Of a DNA stretch of 42,726 nucleotides, positions 15,489-23,717 are shown piece by piece. How positions within the stretch are numbered: the first letter of the stretch is position 1; each line of letters opens with the position of its first letter. The notes under the pieces are model-generated. The model saw only the letters and a program-made list of their open reading frames with translations. It made no database searches and was not told where the DNA came from. The stretch is from positions 1 through 42,726 of the forward strand of contig JAILLJ010000169.1 of NCBI GenBank assembly GCA_024693205.1, given 5' to 3'. Both the position numbers and the translations under genes were made by a program. This DNA comes from Clostridiales bacterium. Lineage in GTDB: Bacteria; Bacillota; Clostridia; Oscillospirales; Acutalibacteraceae.

Positions 15489-17272
15489 TATTTCAGGTTG
15501 TTTTTAAGAGTATCGAGCTCGGCCGCAAGCTCCTTCGGGATCCTGTCGCCGAACTTGCCGTAAAATTCTTCGATGCCGTCGGTCTCTTCCTTCCAAAGAT
15601 CCTTGCTGACATCGAGCATGGCGTTGAGGTCGTCGATCGTGACCTTGTCCTCGATGCCCTCGAGGTTTATATCCTCCGCCTTGGGAACATATCCTATCGG
15701 AGTTTCGTCGGCGTCGACCTTGTCTTCACAGCGCTTCAGTATCCATTCGAGAACGCGGAGGTTGTCGCCGAAGCCCGGCCACATGAAGTTGCCTTCGTCG
15801 TCCTTACGGAACCAGTTTACGTTGAAAATCTTGGGAGCCTTGTCCTTTTCGAGCGTTTTACCGATGTCGATCCAATGCTGCCAGTAATCTGCCATGTTAT
15901 ATCCGCAGAACGGGAGCATGGCCATCGGGTCGCGGCGAACGACGCCAACGGCGCCCGCGGCGGCGGCCGTAGTCTCGGAGGCCATTACGGAGCCGACGAA
16001 TACGCCGTGGTTCCAATCTCTCGACTGATAAACGAGGGGAGCTAATTTCGCTCTGCGTCCGCCGAACACTATCGCCGAGATCGGTACGCCGTCGGGATTT
16101 TCAAATTCGCTGCTTATGCAGGGGCAGTTTACAGCGGGAGCCGTAAAGCGGCTGTTGGGATTGGCGCCCTTTTCGGTGCTCTCTTTTCCGTTCCAGGGCT
16201 TGCCCGTCCAGTCGATGGCGTTCGTCGGCGGGTTTTTGTCAAGTCCCTCCCACCAAACGGTGTTGGTGTCGAGGTCATGGGCGACATTCGTGAAGATAGT
16301 GCCCTGTCTCGTAGACGCGAGCGCGTTGGGATTTGATTTATCGTTTGTTCCGGGAGCTACGCCGAAGAAGCCGTTTTCGGGATTGATCGCGTAAAGCCTT
16401 CCGTCCGGTCCCTTTCTGATCCATGAGATGTCGTCGCCGACAGTCCATACCTTATAACCCTTTTTGCGGTAGCTCTCGGGAGGAATGAGCATGGCGAGAT
16501 TTGTCTTTCCGCAGGCGGACGGGAACGCGGCGCAGATATATCTGACCTTTCCTGTCGGATCCTCAACGCCTAAGATGAGCATATGCTCGGCCTGCCAACC
16601 CTCCATCTTGCCCTGGTAGGACGCGATACGGAGCGCGAAGCACTTTTTGCCGAGAAGAACGTTTCCGCCGTAACCGGAGTTTACGGAAATGATCGTGTTG
16701 TCCTGCGGGAACTGGCAGATATAGCGCTTTTCGGGATCTATCTGGCATTTGCAGTGAAGACCTCTTACCCAGTCGTCGCTGTCGCCGAGAGCCTCAAGCA
16801 CCTTAACGCCCGTTCTTGTCATTATCACCATGTTGAGCACAACGTAGATCGAGTCGGTAAGCTCGATGCCGATCTTTGAAAACGGCGAGCCTACAGGACC
16901 CATCGAATAAGGGATAACGTACATCGTGCGTCCCTTATATGAGTCGCGCGCGATATCATAAAGCATTTTGTAAGCCTCGTCCGGATCCATCCAGTTGTTG
17001 GTCGGTCCCGCCTCGTCCTTTGTCGGCGCGCAGATAAAGGTACGTCCCTCGACTCTGGCAACGTCGTTCACGGCTGTACGGTGAAGATAACACTCGGGAA
17101 GAAGCTCCTGATTGAGCTTTATCATTTCGCCGGTTTCACAGCCCTCTGCTCTGAGAGCCTCGACCTGTTCCTTTGATCCGTCGATCCAGACGATCTTGTC
17201 GGGCTTAACGAGATCAATTTTGTCCTCGATCCAATCGAGAACGGATTTGTTTTTTGTAAAAGAAGACGTCAT
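15488..17272 (-). CDS. pckG: Phosphoenolpyruvate carboxykinase, GTP type
   Basis: The 594 aa protein interconverts oxaloacetate and PEP with GTP/GDP. The GTP-type family is shown by length, the P-loop-like PSACGKTNLAML (about 250-260), GYGGNVLLGKKCFALRIAS, HRTAVNDVARVEGRTFICAP near the N-terminus, and VFGGRRAK. The start at 17272 is preferred over an upstream ATG at 17314, which lies in the promoter region; a GAAAGGGG RBS precedes it. In fermentative rumen-type bacteria the enzyme often runs towards oxaloacetate for succinate formation. It has its own promoter and is first of a pckG-thiN pair. Clostridia often have the unrelated ATP-type enzyme, so the GTP form is a lineage hint. Confidence 0.95.
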   Translation of the reverse strand: MTSSFTKNKSVLDWIEDKIDLVKPDKIVWIDGSKEQVEALRAEGCETGEMIKLNQELLPECYLHRTAVNDVARVEGRTFICAPTKDEAGPTNNWMDPDEAYKMLYDIARDSYKGRTMYVIPYSMGPVGSPFSKIGIELTDSIYVVLNMVIMTRTGVKVLEALGDSDDWVRGLHCKCQIDPEKRYICQFPQDNTIISVNSGYGGNVLLGKKCFALRIASYQGKMEGWQAEHMLILGVEDPTGKVRYICAAFPSACGKTNLAMLIPPESYRKKGYKVWTVGDDISWIRKGPDGRLYAINPENGFFGVAPGTNDKSNPNALASTRQGTIFTNVAHDLDTNTVWWEGLDKNPPTNAIDWTGKPWNGKESTEKGANPNSRFTAPAVNCPCISSEFENPDGVPISAIVFGGRRAKLAPLVYQSRDWNHGVFVGSVMASETTAAAAGAVGVVRRDPMAMLPFCGYNMADYWQHWIDIGKTLEKDKAPKIFNVNWFRKDDEGNFMWPGFGDNLRVLEWILKRCEDKVDADETPIGYVPKAEDINLEGIEDKVTIDDLNAMLDVSKDLWKEETDGIEEFYGKFGDRIPKELAAELDTLKNNLK

Positions 17273-17305
17273 ATTTATACCCCTTTCAATCTGTTTCCAC
17301 CGTAA

Positions 17306-17334
17306 ATAATACACTTAAATACAAAAAATTTCAA
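17306..17334 (-). promoter_or_regulatory. Promoter of pckG-thiN
   Basis: TTGAAA (17334-17329), a 17 bp spacer and TATTAT (17311-17306) on the minus strand, 34 bp before the pckG ATG. Confidence 0.7.
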
Positions 17335-17459
17335 GTGTAAAAAAGCTTTTGAATTATTTTTGGATAAAGATATAGATAATGGGCGGCAGTCAAATAAATC
17401 TTTGAATATTTTTACAAAACTTTCGGCGTTTTTCTCTTTCCGCCGCCGCTTTCAAGTCC

Positions 17460-18509
17460 TTAAAGAGAAAGCTCGCGATACATGTCCTCAAAAAACTCCG
17501 ACATGTCGGGCGCGCTTAAATAATTTATCTCCTTCATTTTTTCCGCGGTCTCCCCGGCTTCGTGCAGGGATGAAGCGAGCGTTACCCCATTGTATCCCCC
17601 GAACCATTTTACGCCCTCGGTTATCTTATGATCGGCCGATCGGAGCGCTATACAGGGCGTTCCGGACAGGACGGAAAAGATGACGCCGTGAAGCCTGTCC
17701 GTTATTATCAGCTCCGCGCGGGAAAATTCGTCAAGCTTGGCTTTTATCTCAGTAAGCCTCTTGTCGGGATAAACTTCCCTGTAGACGTGCGTGTCGGAAA
17801 ATTTTACGGGATAAAGCTTTTCAAGACGCGCTTTAAGCGCCTTTTTTTCGCCGAGCGGAAAGTAAGACTCCGCATCGTTCCTGAAACAGAGCAAAATCCC
17901 GCTTCGCTCCGTGTTTTCTTTCGACAGCTTTCCGAAAAGAAACAAAGCCATATCGGGATAAAGCTTCACCTTTGAAAAAGGAAACATCTTTTCGGCGATC
18001 TCCCTGCTCTTTTCGTCTCGCGTCATGACGGTAAGGTCGGGATGTTCTCCGTAGATCCGCGACGTTTCGGCGGCTATCCTCTTTCCTTCGGGAGAATCGG
18101 AAAAATAAATCGACTGCGGAAAGATGATGATTTTATTATTTTTACACTTTGAAATGATCGTACGACGGATATTTTCGCAGTTCATGTATCGGTCGTTTAT
18201 GTTGCCGCCGCCCTGGATGAAAAGTATGTCGCCCTTTTTCACCCCCGATAAAAACAGCCTGCACCGTCTGTCCTTCAAAAGCTCGCTGTGGGTTATTTCG
18301 CGTATCTCCTCATTGATGAAATATTTTTTGAGCCACTCTTTTTCTCCTACGGCGATAAGCTGATCGCCGAGGTTCCCGTAGCACGGCGTGTCGATAAGAA
18401 ACAGCGTTCTGTTTTTTCTGAACGCTTTTTTAATAATGTTTATAAGTTTTTTCGGCTGTCTCACGGCAAAAACGAAGACAAGATAAATAAACGACTTTAT
18501 CTTATTCAT
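17460..18509 (-). CDS. Polysaccharide pyruvyl transferase family protein
   Basis: The protein is 349 aa. It has the family's opening motif CYGNLGDQLIAVG (about residues 43-55), the IQGGGNIND loop, IIFPQS, and the C-terminal TDRLHGVIFSVLSGTPCIAL with the key Arg and His. Members transfer pyruvate from PEP to sugars of exopolysaccharide or wall glycans. A hydrophobic N-terminal stretch may attach it to the membrane face. It follows the GT-D glycosyltransferase gene by 60 bp and probably shares its transcript; a GC-rich hairpin (CGGCGGCGG) sits in that gap. The RBS is CGGGGTGA. The acceptor glycan is unknown. Confidence 0.85.
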   Translation of the reverse strand: MNKIKSFIYLVFVFAVRQPKKLINIIKKAFRKNRTLFLIDTPCYGNLGDQLIAVGEKEWLKKYFINEEIREITHSELLKDRRCRLFLSGVKKGDILFIQGGGNINDRYMNCENIRRTIISKCKNNKIIIFPQSIYFSDSPEGKRIAAETSRIYGEHPDLTVMTRDEKSREIAEKMFPFSKVKLYPDMALFLFGKLSKENTERSGILLCFRNDAESYFPLGEKKALKARLEKLYPVKFSDTHVYREVYPDKRLTEIKAKLDEFSRAELIITDRLHGVIFSVLSGTPCIALRSADHKITEGVKWFGGYNGVTLASSLHEAGETAEKMKEINYLSAPDMSEFFEDMYRELSL

Positions 18510-18569
18510 TACTTATCACCCCGTGGGACGCCGCCGAAGCGGCGAGATTTCCATACATATTTAATATCC

Positions 18570-19481
18570 TTATATTATCTTTGCGATGATCTGTGAAAAA
18601 TAAACGGGATCGTCCATGGTGTCGGCGTCGGGTATACCTCCCGCTTCAAATACCGCCTTGTTCTTTATCGGCGCCTTGTTTTTCACTCCGCTCTTCATCC
18701 ATTCGTATTCTACGTCGATATGGCCGACGTCTACCGCCTGATATCCCGCTTTATGAAGATCGTACGCGAGAGCCGTGGCGCACGGCCCGAGCGCGAGAAG
18801 GAAAAGGACGTTTTTATCCTGCTTTTTCGCCTCTTGTAATATTTCATCGTATCTGTCAAACGCCTGCTTCGCGGGGCCGAGTATACGCCTAACAGACGAT
18901 ACATTGTCAAAAAGGTCGTTCCCGACGCCCATGCGCGTCTTTTCTCCCTCAATTAAAACAACGTCCCTGCCGTCCCATATCGCCTTTATCCTATTATATA
19001 TATCTTCGCTCTCGGAGCGGTCGACCAAGGTGATATACTGTCTTGTCACCGACGCGTTGTAATATTTCTTTCCTTTCCGCGTATACTTATACCAGACGCG
19101 GCGGAAACGCGCGAGATGCTTCTTCCAGTAGATGTTGACGTCGTCGTTGTAACGCGAACGGTCCAGAAACGCGTCCGGCAGACCTATCATCATCCCTTGA
19201 TCGTCGCTCGAAAGCACCTCGCGAAGCTTTTTGACAACGAACGGCGTCGCGTCCTGGAACGATATGTCTATCCCGGAGACGAGCTTTATCTCTCCGTCGC
19301 CGAAACGCGCGAAGGAGTTTTTATCCTTAACTATCGCGTCTATCGTCTCGTCGACTCCGGCGACGATCGGCGGCTTTGTAAAAGCGCGGTAAAAAAAGTC
19401 GAAGAACGCCCTCGATCCGTCCCTCAGCGCCACCTTCAGCTCATATAATTTTTGAAGCAAAAAAATGATAAGCTTTTTCAT
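18570..19481 (-). CDS. GT-D fold glycosyltransferase (DUF1792 / SP_1767 family)
   Basis: The protein is 303 aa. The GT-D family, known from glucosylation of serine-rich repeat adhesins in streptococci, uses a DxE metal motif; here it is seen as FGDGE in NSFARFGDGEIKLV (about residues 55-68). Other family segments are GLPDAF, SVTRQYITLVD and LALGPCATALAYDL. The N-terminus is a hydrophobic then basic stretch without a cleavage site, suggesting peripheral membrane attachment. No adhesin or other glycosyltransferase gene lies nearby. It has its own promoter and a weak RBS (GGGAG). The sugar and acceptor are unknown. Confidence 0.83.
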   Translation of the reverse strand: MKKLIIFLLQKLYELKVALRDGSRAFFDFFYRAFTKPPIVAGVDETIDAIVKDKNSFARFGDGEIKLVSGIDISFQDATPFVVKKLREVLSSDDQGMMIGLPDAFLDRSRYNDDVNIYWKKHLARFRRVWYKYTRKGKKYYNASVTRQYITLVDRSESEDIYNRIKAIWDGRDVVLIEGEKTRMGVGNDLFDNVSSVRRILGPAKQAFDRYDEILQEAKKQDKNVLFLLALGPCATALAYDLHKAGYQAVDVGHIDVEYEWMKSGVKNKAPIKNKAVFEAGGIPDADTMDDPVYFSQIIAKII

Positions 19482-19516
19482 TTTCGCTCTCCCGTGAGAA
19501 AAATATGTTCGCCGAA

Positions 19517-19545
19517 ATTATAGCATAAGACAAAAAAGATTTCAA
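19517..19545 (-). promoter_or_regulatory. Promoter of the glycosyltransferase/pyruvyltransferase pair
   Basis: TTGAAA (19545-19540), a 17 bp spacer and TATAAT (19522-19517) on the minus strand, 36 bp before the ATG. The rest of the 322 bp divergent gap (19482-19803) holds AT-rich sequence with a direct repeat of AACGTGAAAA and the SOS promoter region. Confidence 0.75.
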
Positions 19546-19638
19546 TAAAAACGACAAAACGTGAAAAAATAACGTGAAAATAACAAAATAAACAAAAAAA
19601 TTTTTTGAAGAAAGTACTACAAATTGTGCTTTTGACTA

Positions 19639-19667
19639 TTGACAAGACTGATATATTGTGATATACT
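19639..19667 (+). promoter_or_regulatory. Upstream promoter of the small SOS-type gene
   Basis: TTGACA (19639-19644), a 17 bp spacer and TATACT (19662-19667). It lies about 80 bp before the second promoter and reads the same way. Confidence 0.6.
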
Positions 19668-19706
19668 CCATAGCGTAAGGAACAAAAGAAAATATTTGAG
19701 AAAAAT

Positions 19707-19785
19707 CGAACATTTGTCTTGACATTTTCTAAAACTCTGCTATAATATAATCGTAACGAACAAACGTTCCGCGAAAATTTGTTCG
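19707..19785 (+). promoter_or_regulatory. Promoter with LexA (SOS) operators
   Basis: A promoter TTGACA (19719-19724), 16 bp spacer, TATAAT (19741-19746) is flanked by LexA-type sites. CGAACAAACGTTCC at 19757-19770 matches the Bacillus LexA box CGAACRNRYGTTYC at every position and covers the start of the transcript. A partial site CGAAAATTTGTTCG lies at 19772-19785 and a weaker one, CGAACATTTGTCTT, at 19707-19720 overlaps the -35. The arrangement is what a LexA-repressed promoter looks like. Confidence 0.8.
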
Positions 19786-19803
19786 TGCGAAGGAGGAGTT
19801 TTA

Positions 19804-20082
19804 ATGACAACAACATCACTTATTATTAAAAGCGCCGCAGAGCTCGCAGTTGTGGTTTTTCTCATTATCGGCTTTTTAAACGAAAATAAATTCGTTAAAT
19901 TCGAGCGTACCTGCGCAAGACTTATAAGAGCTTATATGCGTAAACGCCGCGCCGCAAAGGCTGCGGAAAGGCGTGTCGAGAGAGATCTTATTTCCGAATA
20001 CGAAACGGAACGCAGGTCTGCCGTAAGAGATACCGAACAGAGCGGCAGACAGCATAGGCAGCACAGCCGCAAGGTGGCTTAA
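19804..20082 (+). CDS. Small membrane protein under LexA-type control
   Basis: The protein is 92 aa with no recognised family. It has one hydrophobic helix near the N-terminus (ELAVVVFLIIGFL, about residues 13-25) followed by a very basic, helical and then polar tail (RKRRAAKAAERRVERDL; RQHRQHSRKVA end). The ATG follows an excellent AAGGAGG RBS, and the gene has two promoters and its own terminator, so it is real. An exact LexA box sits on the transcription start. Known SOS-induced division inhibitors in Gram-positives, YneA and SosA, are also small single-helix membrane proteins but not alike in sequence; YneA has LysM, absent here. A role in damage-induced division arrest is therefore only a hypothesis. 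Confidence 0.8.
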   Translation: MTTTSLIIKSAAELAVVVFLIIGFLNENKFVKFERTCARLIRAYMRKRRAAKAAERRVERDLISEYETERRSAVRDTEQSGRQHRQHSRKVA

Positions 20083-20129
20083 ATCCTTTAATTTAACTTG
20101 ATTTATACACTTAAAAACTTCTAAATAAA

Positions 20130-20172
20130 ACGGGACGGCGGACGATTTATTCGTCCGCTTTTCCGTTTTTTA
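20130..20172 (+). terminator. Terminator of the small SOS-type gene
   Basis: The stem GGCGGACGA/TCGTCCGCTT, extended by ACGG/CCGT, is followed by TTTTTT. It isolates the small gene from the next. Confidence 0.85.
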
Positions 20173-20227
20173 CACCGCGGCAAATAATCTGACGAAACAG
20201 CCGAAAACGGCTGATGAAAAACAACAG

Positions 20228-20256
20228 TTGAATTATATCTCCCGGTGTGTTATCAT
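20228..20256 (+). promoter_or_regulatory. Possible promoter of the MBL-fold gene
   Basis: TTGAAT (20228-20233), a 17 bp spacer and TATCAT (20251-20256). If real, the in-frame TTG at 20228 cannot be the translation start. Confidence 0.5.
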
Positions 20257-20314
20257 ATTTCAAAATCCGATCGTTGGGAATGATATTACGGTTAAAAAAA
20301 TACTTACTTGGATA

Positions 20315-21283
20315 ATGGTGCCTCTGATGATATCTGTTTTCGTTCTCGATATCGTCACCGTCGCTTTAAGCAACAAATACGCCGCAAGATATACCGTCAC
20401 CGCTGAGACGTTCGACGGAAGATTCGGCGACGATAAGATACATTTTCTCAATACCGCGAATTCCGACGCCATTCTTATCGAAAGCAACGGAAGATTTGCC
20501 GTTATCGATTCCGGCGAGGGAAACAGCAATCCGCGAAGGAAAAATCCCTATCACGGGTTTGAGGAGTATGTGATAAATTACCTGAATGGCGTCGCCGCCG
20601 ACGAAAACGGAAAGGTGCATCTCGATTTTGCCCTCGGGACGCATTGCCACTACGACCATATCGGCTGCTTCGACAGGATATTCACCGACAGCGACATAAC
20701 CGTCGGAACGGTTTATCTTAAAAAATACGATCCGTCGTTCGGAAAAGAATACGAATATGAGAGATGGCGTCTCGGCGACGTCTACGAAAAAATAGTCGAA
20801 GACGCCATTGACCGCGGCTTTAAAGTCGTCAGCGACCTTCCGACAGAGCCGTTCATGTTCGGCGATTTTAAGATCACTTTTTACAACACGGTCACTCCCG
20901 TCTCCTTAAAGGGACGCGGTGAAAACGCCCAAAGCGTCGGAGTCAAGCTCGAAAAAGGCGGTAAGTCGGCGTTCCTTGCGGCGGATATAACCTCCGTTTC
21001 CGGCTCGGAACAGCTCGTTGAGGACGAGGTCGGCGACGTCGACCTGCTTAAAATCGGCCATCACGGTTATTACGGCTCCTCGTCGATGCGCTTCCTTAAA
21101 AAACTGAAGCCCGAAATAGCCATAGTCACCAACCAGCTCGGAAAGATATATCCGAACGTAAAATGGAACCTTATCATGCAGGCTCACGCCTCCGTTTACG
21201 CGACTTATGACAACGACGGAGTGACGGCATATTTTACCGACGACGGAAAAATAATGCTGACAAACCACACTTCTCCCGCCTGA
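20315..21283 (+). CDS. Membrane-anchored metallo-beta-lactamase-fold hydrolase, ComEC C-terminal-like
   Basis: About 322 aa from the ATG at 20315. An N-terminal membrane helix (PLMISVFVLDIVTVAL) is followed by an MBL fold with the metal motif THCHYDHIG, an aspartate region AADITSVSGSEQ, and GHHGYYGSSS. This resembles the hydrolase domain of ComEC-type proteins, without the channel. The enzyme part should face outwards. Substrate could be a nucleic acid or phosphodiester, but is not known. The start is uncertain: the frame is open back to a TTG at 20228 with no RBS, and that TTG overlaps a promoter-like sequence. A short frame (20280-20315) ends in TAATG on this ATG. The sequence just before (VKKILTWIM) looks like natural N-terminus, so a rare start codon is possible. 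Confidence 0.8.
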   Translation: MVPLMISVFVLDIVTVALSNKYAARYTVTAETFDGRFGDDKIHFLNTANSDAILIESNGRFAVIDSGEGNSNPRRKNPYHGFEEYVINYLNGVAADENGKVHLDFALGTHCHYDHIGCFDRIFTDSDITVGTVYLKKYDPSFGKEYEYERWRLGDVYEKIVEDAIDRGFKVVSDLPTEPFMFGDFKITFYNTVTPVSLKGRGENAQSVGVKLEKGGKSAFLAADITSVSGSEQLVEDEVGDVDLLKIGHHGYYGSSSMRFLKKLKPEIAIVTNQLGKIYPNVKWNLIMQAHASVYATYDNDGVTAYFTDDGKIMLTNHTSPA

Positions 21284-21349
21284 TTTAAGCCGTATTTGCG
21301 TAAAATTTCGATTTATTTTACAAATATAAGGATAAATCAAAAATAATAC

Positions 21350-21378
21350 TTGATATTTAAGGCGCGATGTGTTAAAAT
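21350..21378 (+). promoter_or_regulatory. Promoter of the rimP-nusA-infB operon
   Basis: TTGATA (21350-21355), a 17 bp spacer and TAAAAT (21373-21378), 136 bp before the rimP start. Confidence 0.7.
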
Positions 21379-21420
21379 AATGCGGATGTAAGATGATGAT
21401 TTAATTTTTGAAACGACGTG

Positions 21421-21475
21421 TCTCCTTTTTCGGAGATTTGTGAAGAGTGGGGCGACCCGCTCTTTAATTTGCTTT
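21421..21475 (+). promoter_or_regulatory. rimP leader hairpins
   Basis: Two hairpins lie in the untranslated leader: TCTCC/GGAGA (21421-21436) and AAGAGTGGG/CCCGCTCTT (21443-21464), the latter followed by a T-rich tract (TAATTTGCTTTAATTG). The second resembles a weak terminator and may tune read-through into the operon. Confidence 0.5.
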
Positions 21476-21513
21476 AATTGTTTTATTCATATTAAGAAAA
21501 ATGGGGCGATCAT

Positions 21514-21993
21514 TTGTCAAAGGGCGGAAAGGGCGGTTCGACCGCCGAGACGGTTGCGAAGATAGCGTTACCGATAGCCGAGAGTCTCGGACTTAAGATA
21601 TGGGACATCTCCTTTTTAAAGGAAGGCTCCTCGTGGTATCTGAGGATAATCATAGACAAGGACGGCGGAGTGAACATAAATGACTGCGAAAATTTCAGCA
21701 GGATGATCGACGGCCCTCTGGACGAAGCCGACCCGATCGAACAGAGCTACTGTCTCGAGGTCTCCTCCCCGGGTCTTGAGCGCGAGCTGAAAAAGCCCGC
21801 CCACTTCTTGTCATGTATCGGACAGCGCGTAAATGTAAAAACGATTCGCCCGATAGACGGCGAAAGAGATTTCTCGGGTATGCTCGAAAGCTACGACAAC
21901 GGAGACATATGCGTCCGTTTAGACGACGGAAGCGGCTTCTGCTTTAAAAAGAAGGAAGCCGCATATATAAAGCTTGACGATTTTAACGAATGA
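21514..21993 (+). CDS. rimP: Ribosome maturation factor RimP
   Basis: The 159 aa protein assists late 30S assembly. Typical segments are LGLKIWDISFLKEGSSWYLR, IDKDGGVNINDCENFSRMID, and SYCLEVSSPGLERELK. It starts with TTG at 21514; a GGGGCG RBS lies seven bases before, and the sequence from there fits the family N-terminus. It is first in the rimP-nusA-ylxR-ylxQ-infB-rbfA-nrnA-mnmE run. Confidence 0.94.
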   Translation: MSKGGKGGSTAETVAKIALPIAESLGLKIWDISFLKEGSSWYLRIIIDKDGGVNINDCENFSRMIDGPLDEADPIEQSYCLEVSSPGLERELKKPAHFLSCIGQRVNVKTIRPIDGERDFSGMLESYDNGDICVRLDDGSGFCFKKKEAAYIKLDDFNE

Positions 21994-22038
21994 AAATAAT
22001 AATAAAATAATCAATAATTTGAGAGGATGACATAAAAA

Positions 22039-23115
22039 ATGAATGCGGAATTTTTCGAGGCCCTAAAGCTTTTGTCAAAGGAAAAGGGTATCAAAATCGA
22101 AGCCCTCTGCGAGGGTATTCAGAAAGCGATCGTTACGGCTGTCAAAAGAGATTACAACAACAAGGACATCGTTTTCTGTGAGATAGATCCCGAAAAAAAG
22201 GAGCTTAAAGTATACGTCAGAAAAAACGTCGTTTCCGAGATATCGGATATCGACTGCGATATACTTGAGGCGGACGCCCAGAAATACAAGTCCGGCGCGA
22301 TCCCGGGAGATATCATCGAGATCCCCCTCGAGACAAAGGACGTCAGCCGCATAGCCGCAGACAAGGGCAAGCATGTCCTCCGTCAGGGCATAAGAGAGGC
22401 GGAGCACGGTCAGCTTAAAGAGGAATTCCAGAACAAGAACCAGGAAATAATAACCGTTAAGGTACAAAAGATCGATCCCGTGACAGGCGACGCGATAATC
22501 GAGATCGGCAAGCTCGAAGAGGTTCTTCCGAAGTCGGAGCAGATGCCGGAGGAGACCTTCAAGGAAGGCGACATCATTAAAGTATATGTCGTCGACGTCA
22601 AGGAGCTCAACAAAAAATATCCGAGAGCGACGCTTTCGAGAACTCATCCGGGACTTGTAAAAAGGCTGTTTGAGACAGAGGTCCCCGAAATTTACGACGG
22701 TACCGTCGAGATCCGCGCCGTGTCGCGCGAAGCCGGCTCGAGAACAAAGATGGCTGTCTACAGCTCCGACGAAAACGTCGATCCCGTCGGCGCCTGCATA
22801 GGCCCGAGAGGCGCTCGCGTTGGCAAGATAGTCGATCTCCTCGGCGGAGAAAAAATAGATATAATCAAATACAGCGACGATCCCGCCGAATTCATCGCGT
22901 CATCGCTCGCTCCCGCCGACGTCCTGTCGGTCGATATCAGCGAAGAGACCGAAAGAGCCTGCACCGTCACCGTACCCGACAGTCAGCTCTCTCTCGCTAT
23001 CGGAAACAAAGGTCAGAACGCCCGTCTCGCCGCAAAGCTCACGGGCTGGAAAATAGATATCAAGCCCGAAAGCGGAACGGCGGAAGGCTCGATAAACTTT
23101 GATGAAATTCAGTAA
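22039..23115 (+). CDS. nusA: Transcription termination/antitermination factor NusA
   Basis: The 358 aa protein binds RNA polymerase and RNA to control pausing, termination and antitermination. In order: N-terminal polymerase-binding domain (1-125, opening MNAEFFEALKLLSKEKG), S1 domain (about 130-200), then two KH domains with IGPRGARVGKIVDLLGGEKI and SLAIGNKGQNARLAAKLTGW. It lacks the C-terminal acidic repeats of enterobacterial NusA, as usual in Firmicutes. It sits 45 bp after rimP with a GAGAGGATGA RBS. Confidence 0.96.
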   Translation: MNAEFFEALKLLSKEKGIKIEALCEGIQKAIVTAVKRDYNNKDIVFCEIDPEKKELKVYVRKNVVSEISDIDCDILEADAQKYKSGAIPGDIIEIPLETKDVSRIAADKGKHVLRQGIREAEHGQLKEEFQNKNQEIITVKVQKIDPVTGDAIIEIGKLEEVLPKSEQMPEETFKEGDIIKVYVVDVKELNKKYPRATLSRTHPGLVKRLFETEVPEIYDGTVEIRAVSREAGSRTKMAVYSSDENVDPVGACIGPRGARVGKIVDLLGGEKIDIIKYSDDPAEFIASSLAPADVLSVDISEETERACTVTVPDSQLSLAIGNKGQNARLAAKLTGWKIDIKPESGTAEGSINFDEIQ

Positions 23116-23127
23116 GGCGGTCAAAAA

Positions 23128-23397
23128 ATGCAGCAAAAGCGTATCCCGTTACGAAAATGCAACGGTTGCGGACAGATGAAGCCCAAAAGAGAGCTTGTCC
23201 GCGTGGTCAAGGATCCCGAAGGAAATATATCGCTCGACCTTACCGGAAAAAAATCCGGCAGGGGCGCGTATATCTGCCGGAACCTCGACTGCTTCAGGAT
23301 CGCGCGTAAGGCAAAGCGCTTTGAAAAGGAATTCGGCTGTCCCGTTCCCGAGGACGTCTATGACCTTATGGAAAGAGAGCTGAAGGAAAATGAATGA
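23128..23397 (+). CDS. ylxR: YlxR/RnpM family RNA-binding protein
   Basis: The 89 aa protein has the family signature RKCNGCGQMKPKRELVRVV and the GRGAYIC segment. In Bacillus the homologue has been reported to bind RNase P RNA and modulate its activity. It lies 12 bp after nusA and overlaps the next gene by 8 bp, the conserved order in Firmicutes. Confidence 0.93.
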   Translation: MQQKRIPLRKCNGCGQMKPKRELVRVVKDPEGNISLDLTGKKSGRGAYICRNLDCFRIARKAKRFEKEFGCPVPEDVYDLMERELKENE

Positions 23398-23713
23398 CAG
23401 ATTTCTTTCGTTTCTCGGCATCTGCCGCAAGGCGCATAGGCTGAGCCTCGGACATGACGCATGTCTCGGCTCGATAATAAACGGGAACGCAAAGCTTTGT
23501 ATACTCACCTCCGACGCGTCCGACAGGCTCAAAAAAGAATTCATAAAGGCCTGCGGATATAACGGACGGGAGCTTAAATACATCGAGACCGACTACACAT
23601 CGGACGATATGAAAAAAGCCGTCGGCATGAGGGCGGCGGTACTTACGGCAGACGATGAGGGGTTCGCAAAAAAGACAGCGGAGCTTCATGAAGAAATGAC
23701 AGGGAGGAACTGA
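23390..23713 (+). CDS. ylxQ: L7Ae/L30e family ribosomal-associated protein (YlxQ type)
   Basis: The 107 aa protein has the L7Ae fold: [21 protein letters not shown], then [18 protein letters not shown]. Homologues bind kink-turn RNA. Its start overlaps the ylxR end, so the pair is translationally coupled; infB starts 4 bp after its stop. Confidence 0.9.
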   Translation: MNDRFLSFLGICRKAHRLSLGHDACLGSIINGNAKLCILTSDASDRLKKEFIKACGYNGRELKYIETDYTSDDMKKAVGMRAAVLTADDEGFAKKTAELHEEMTGRN

Positions 23714-23717
23714 ATAT

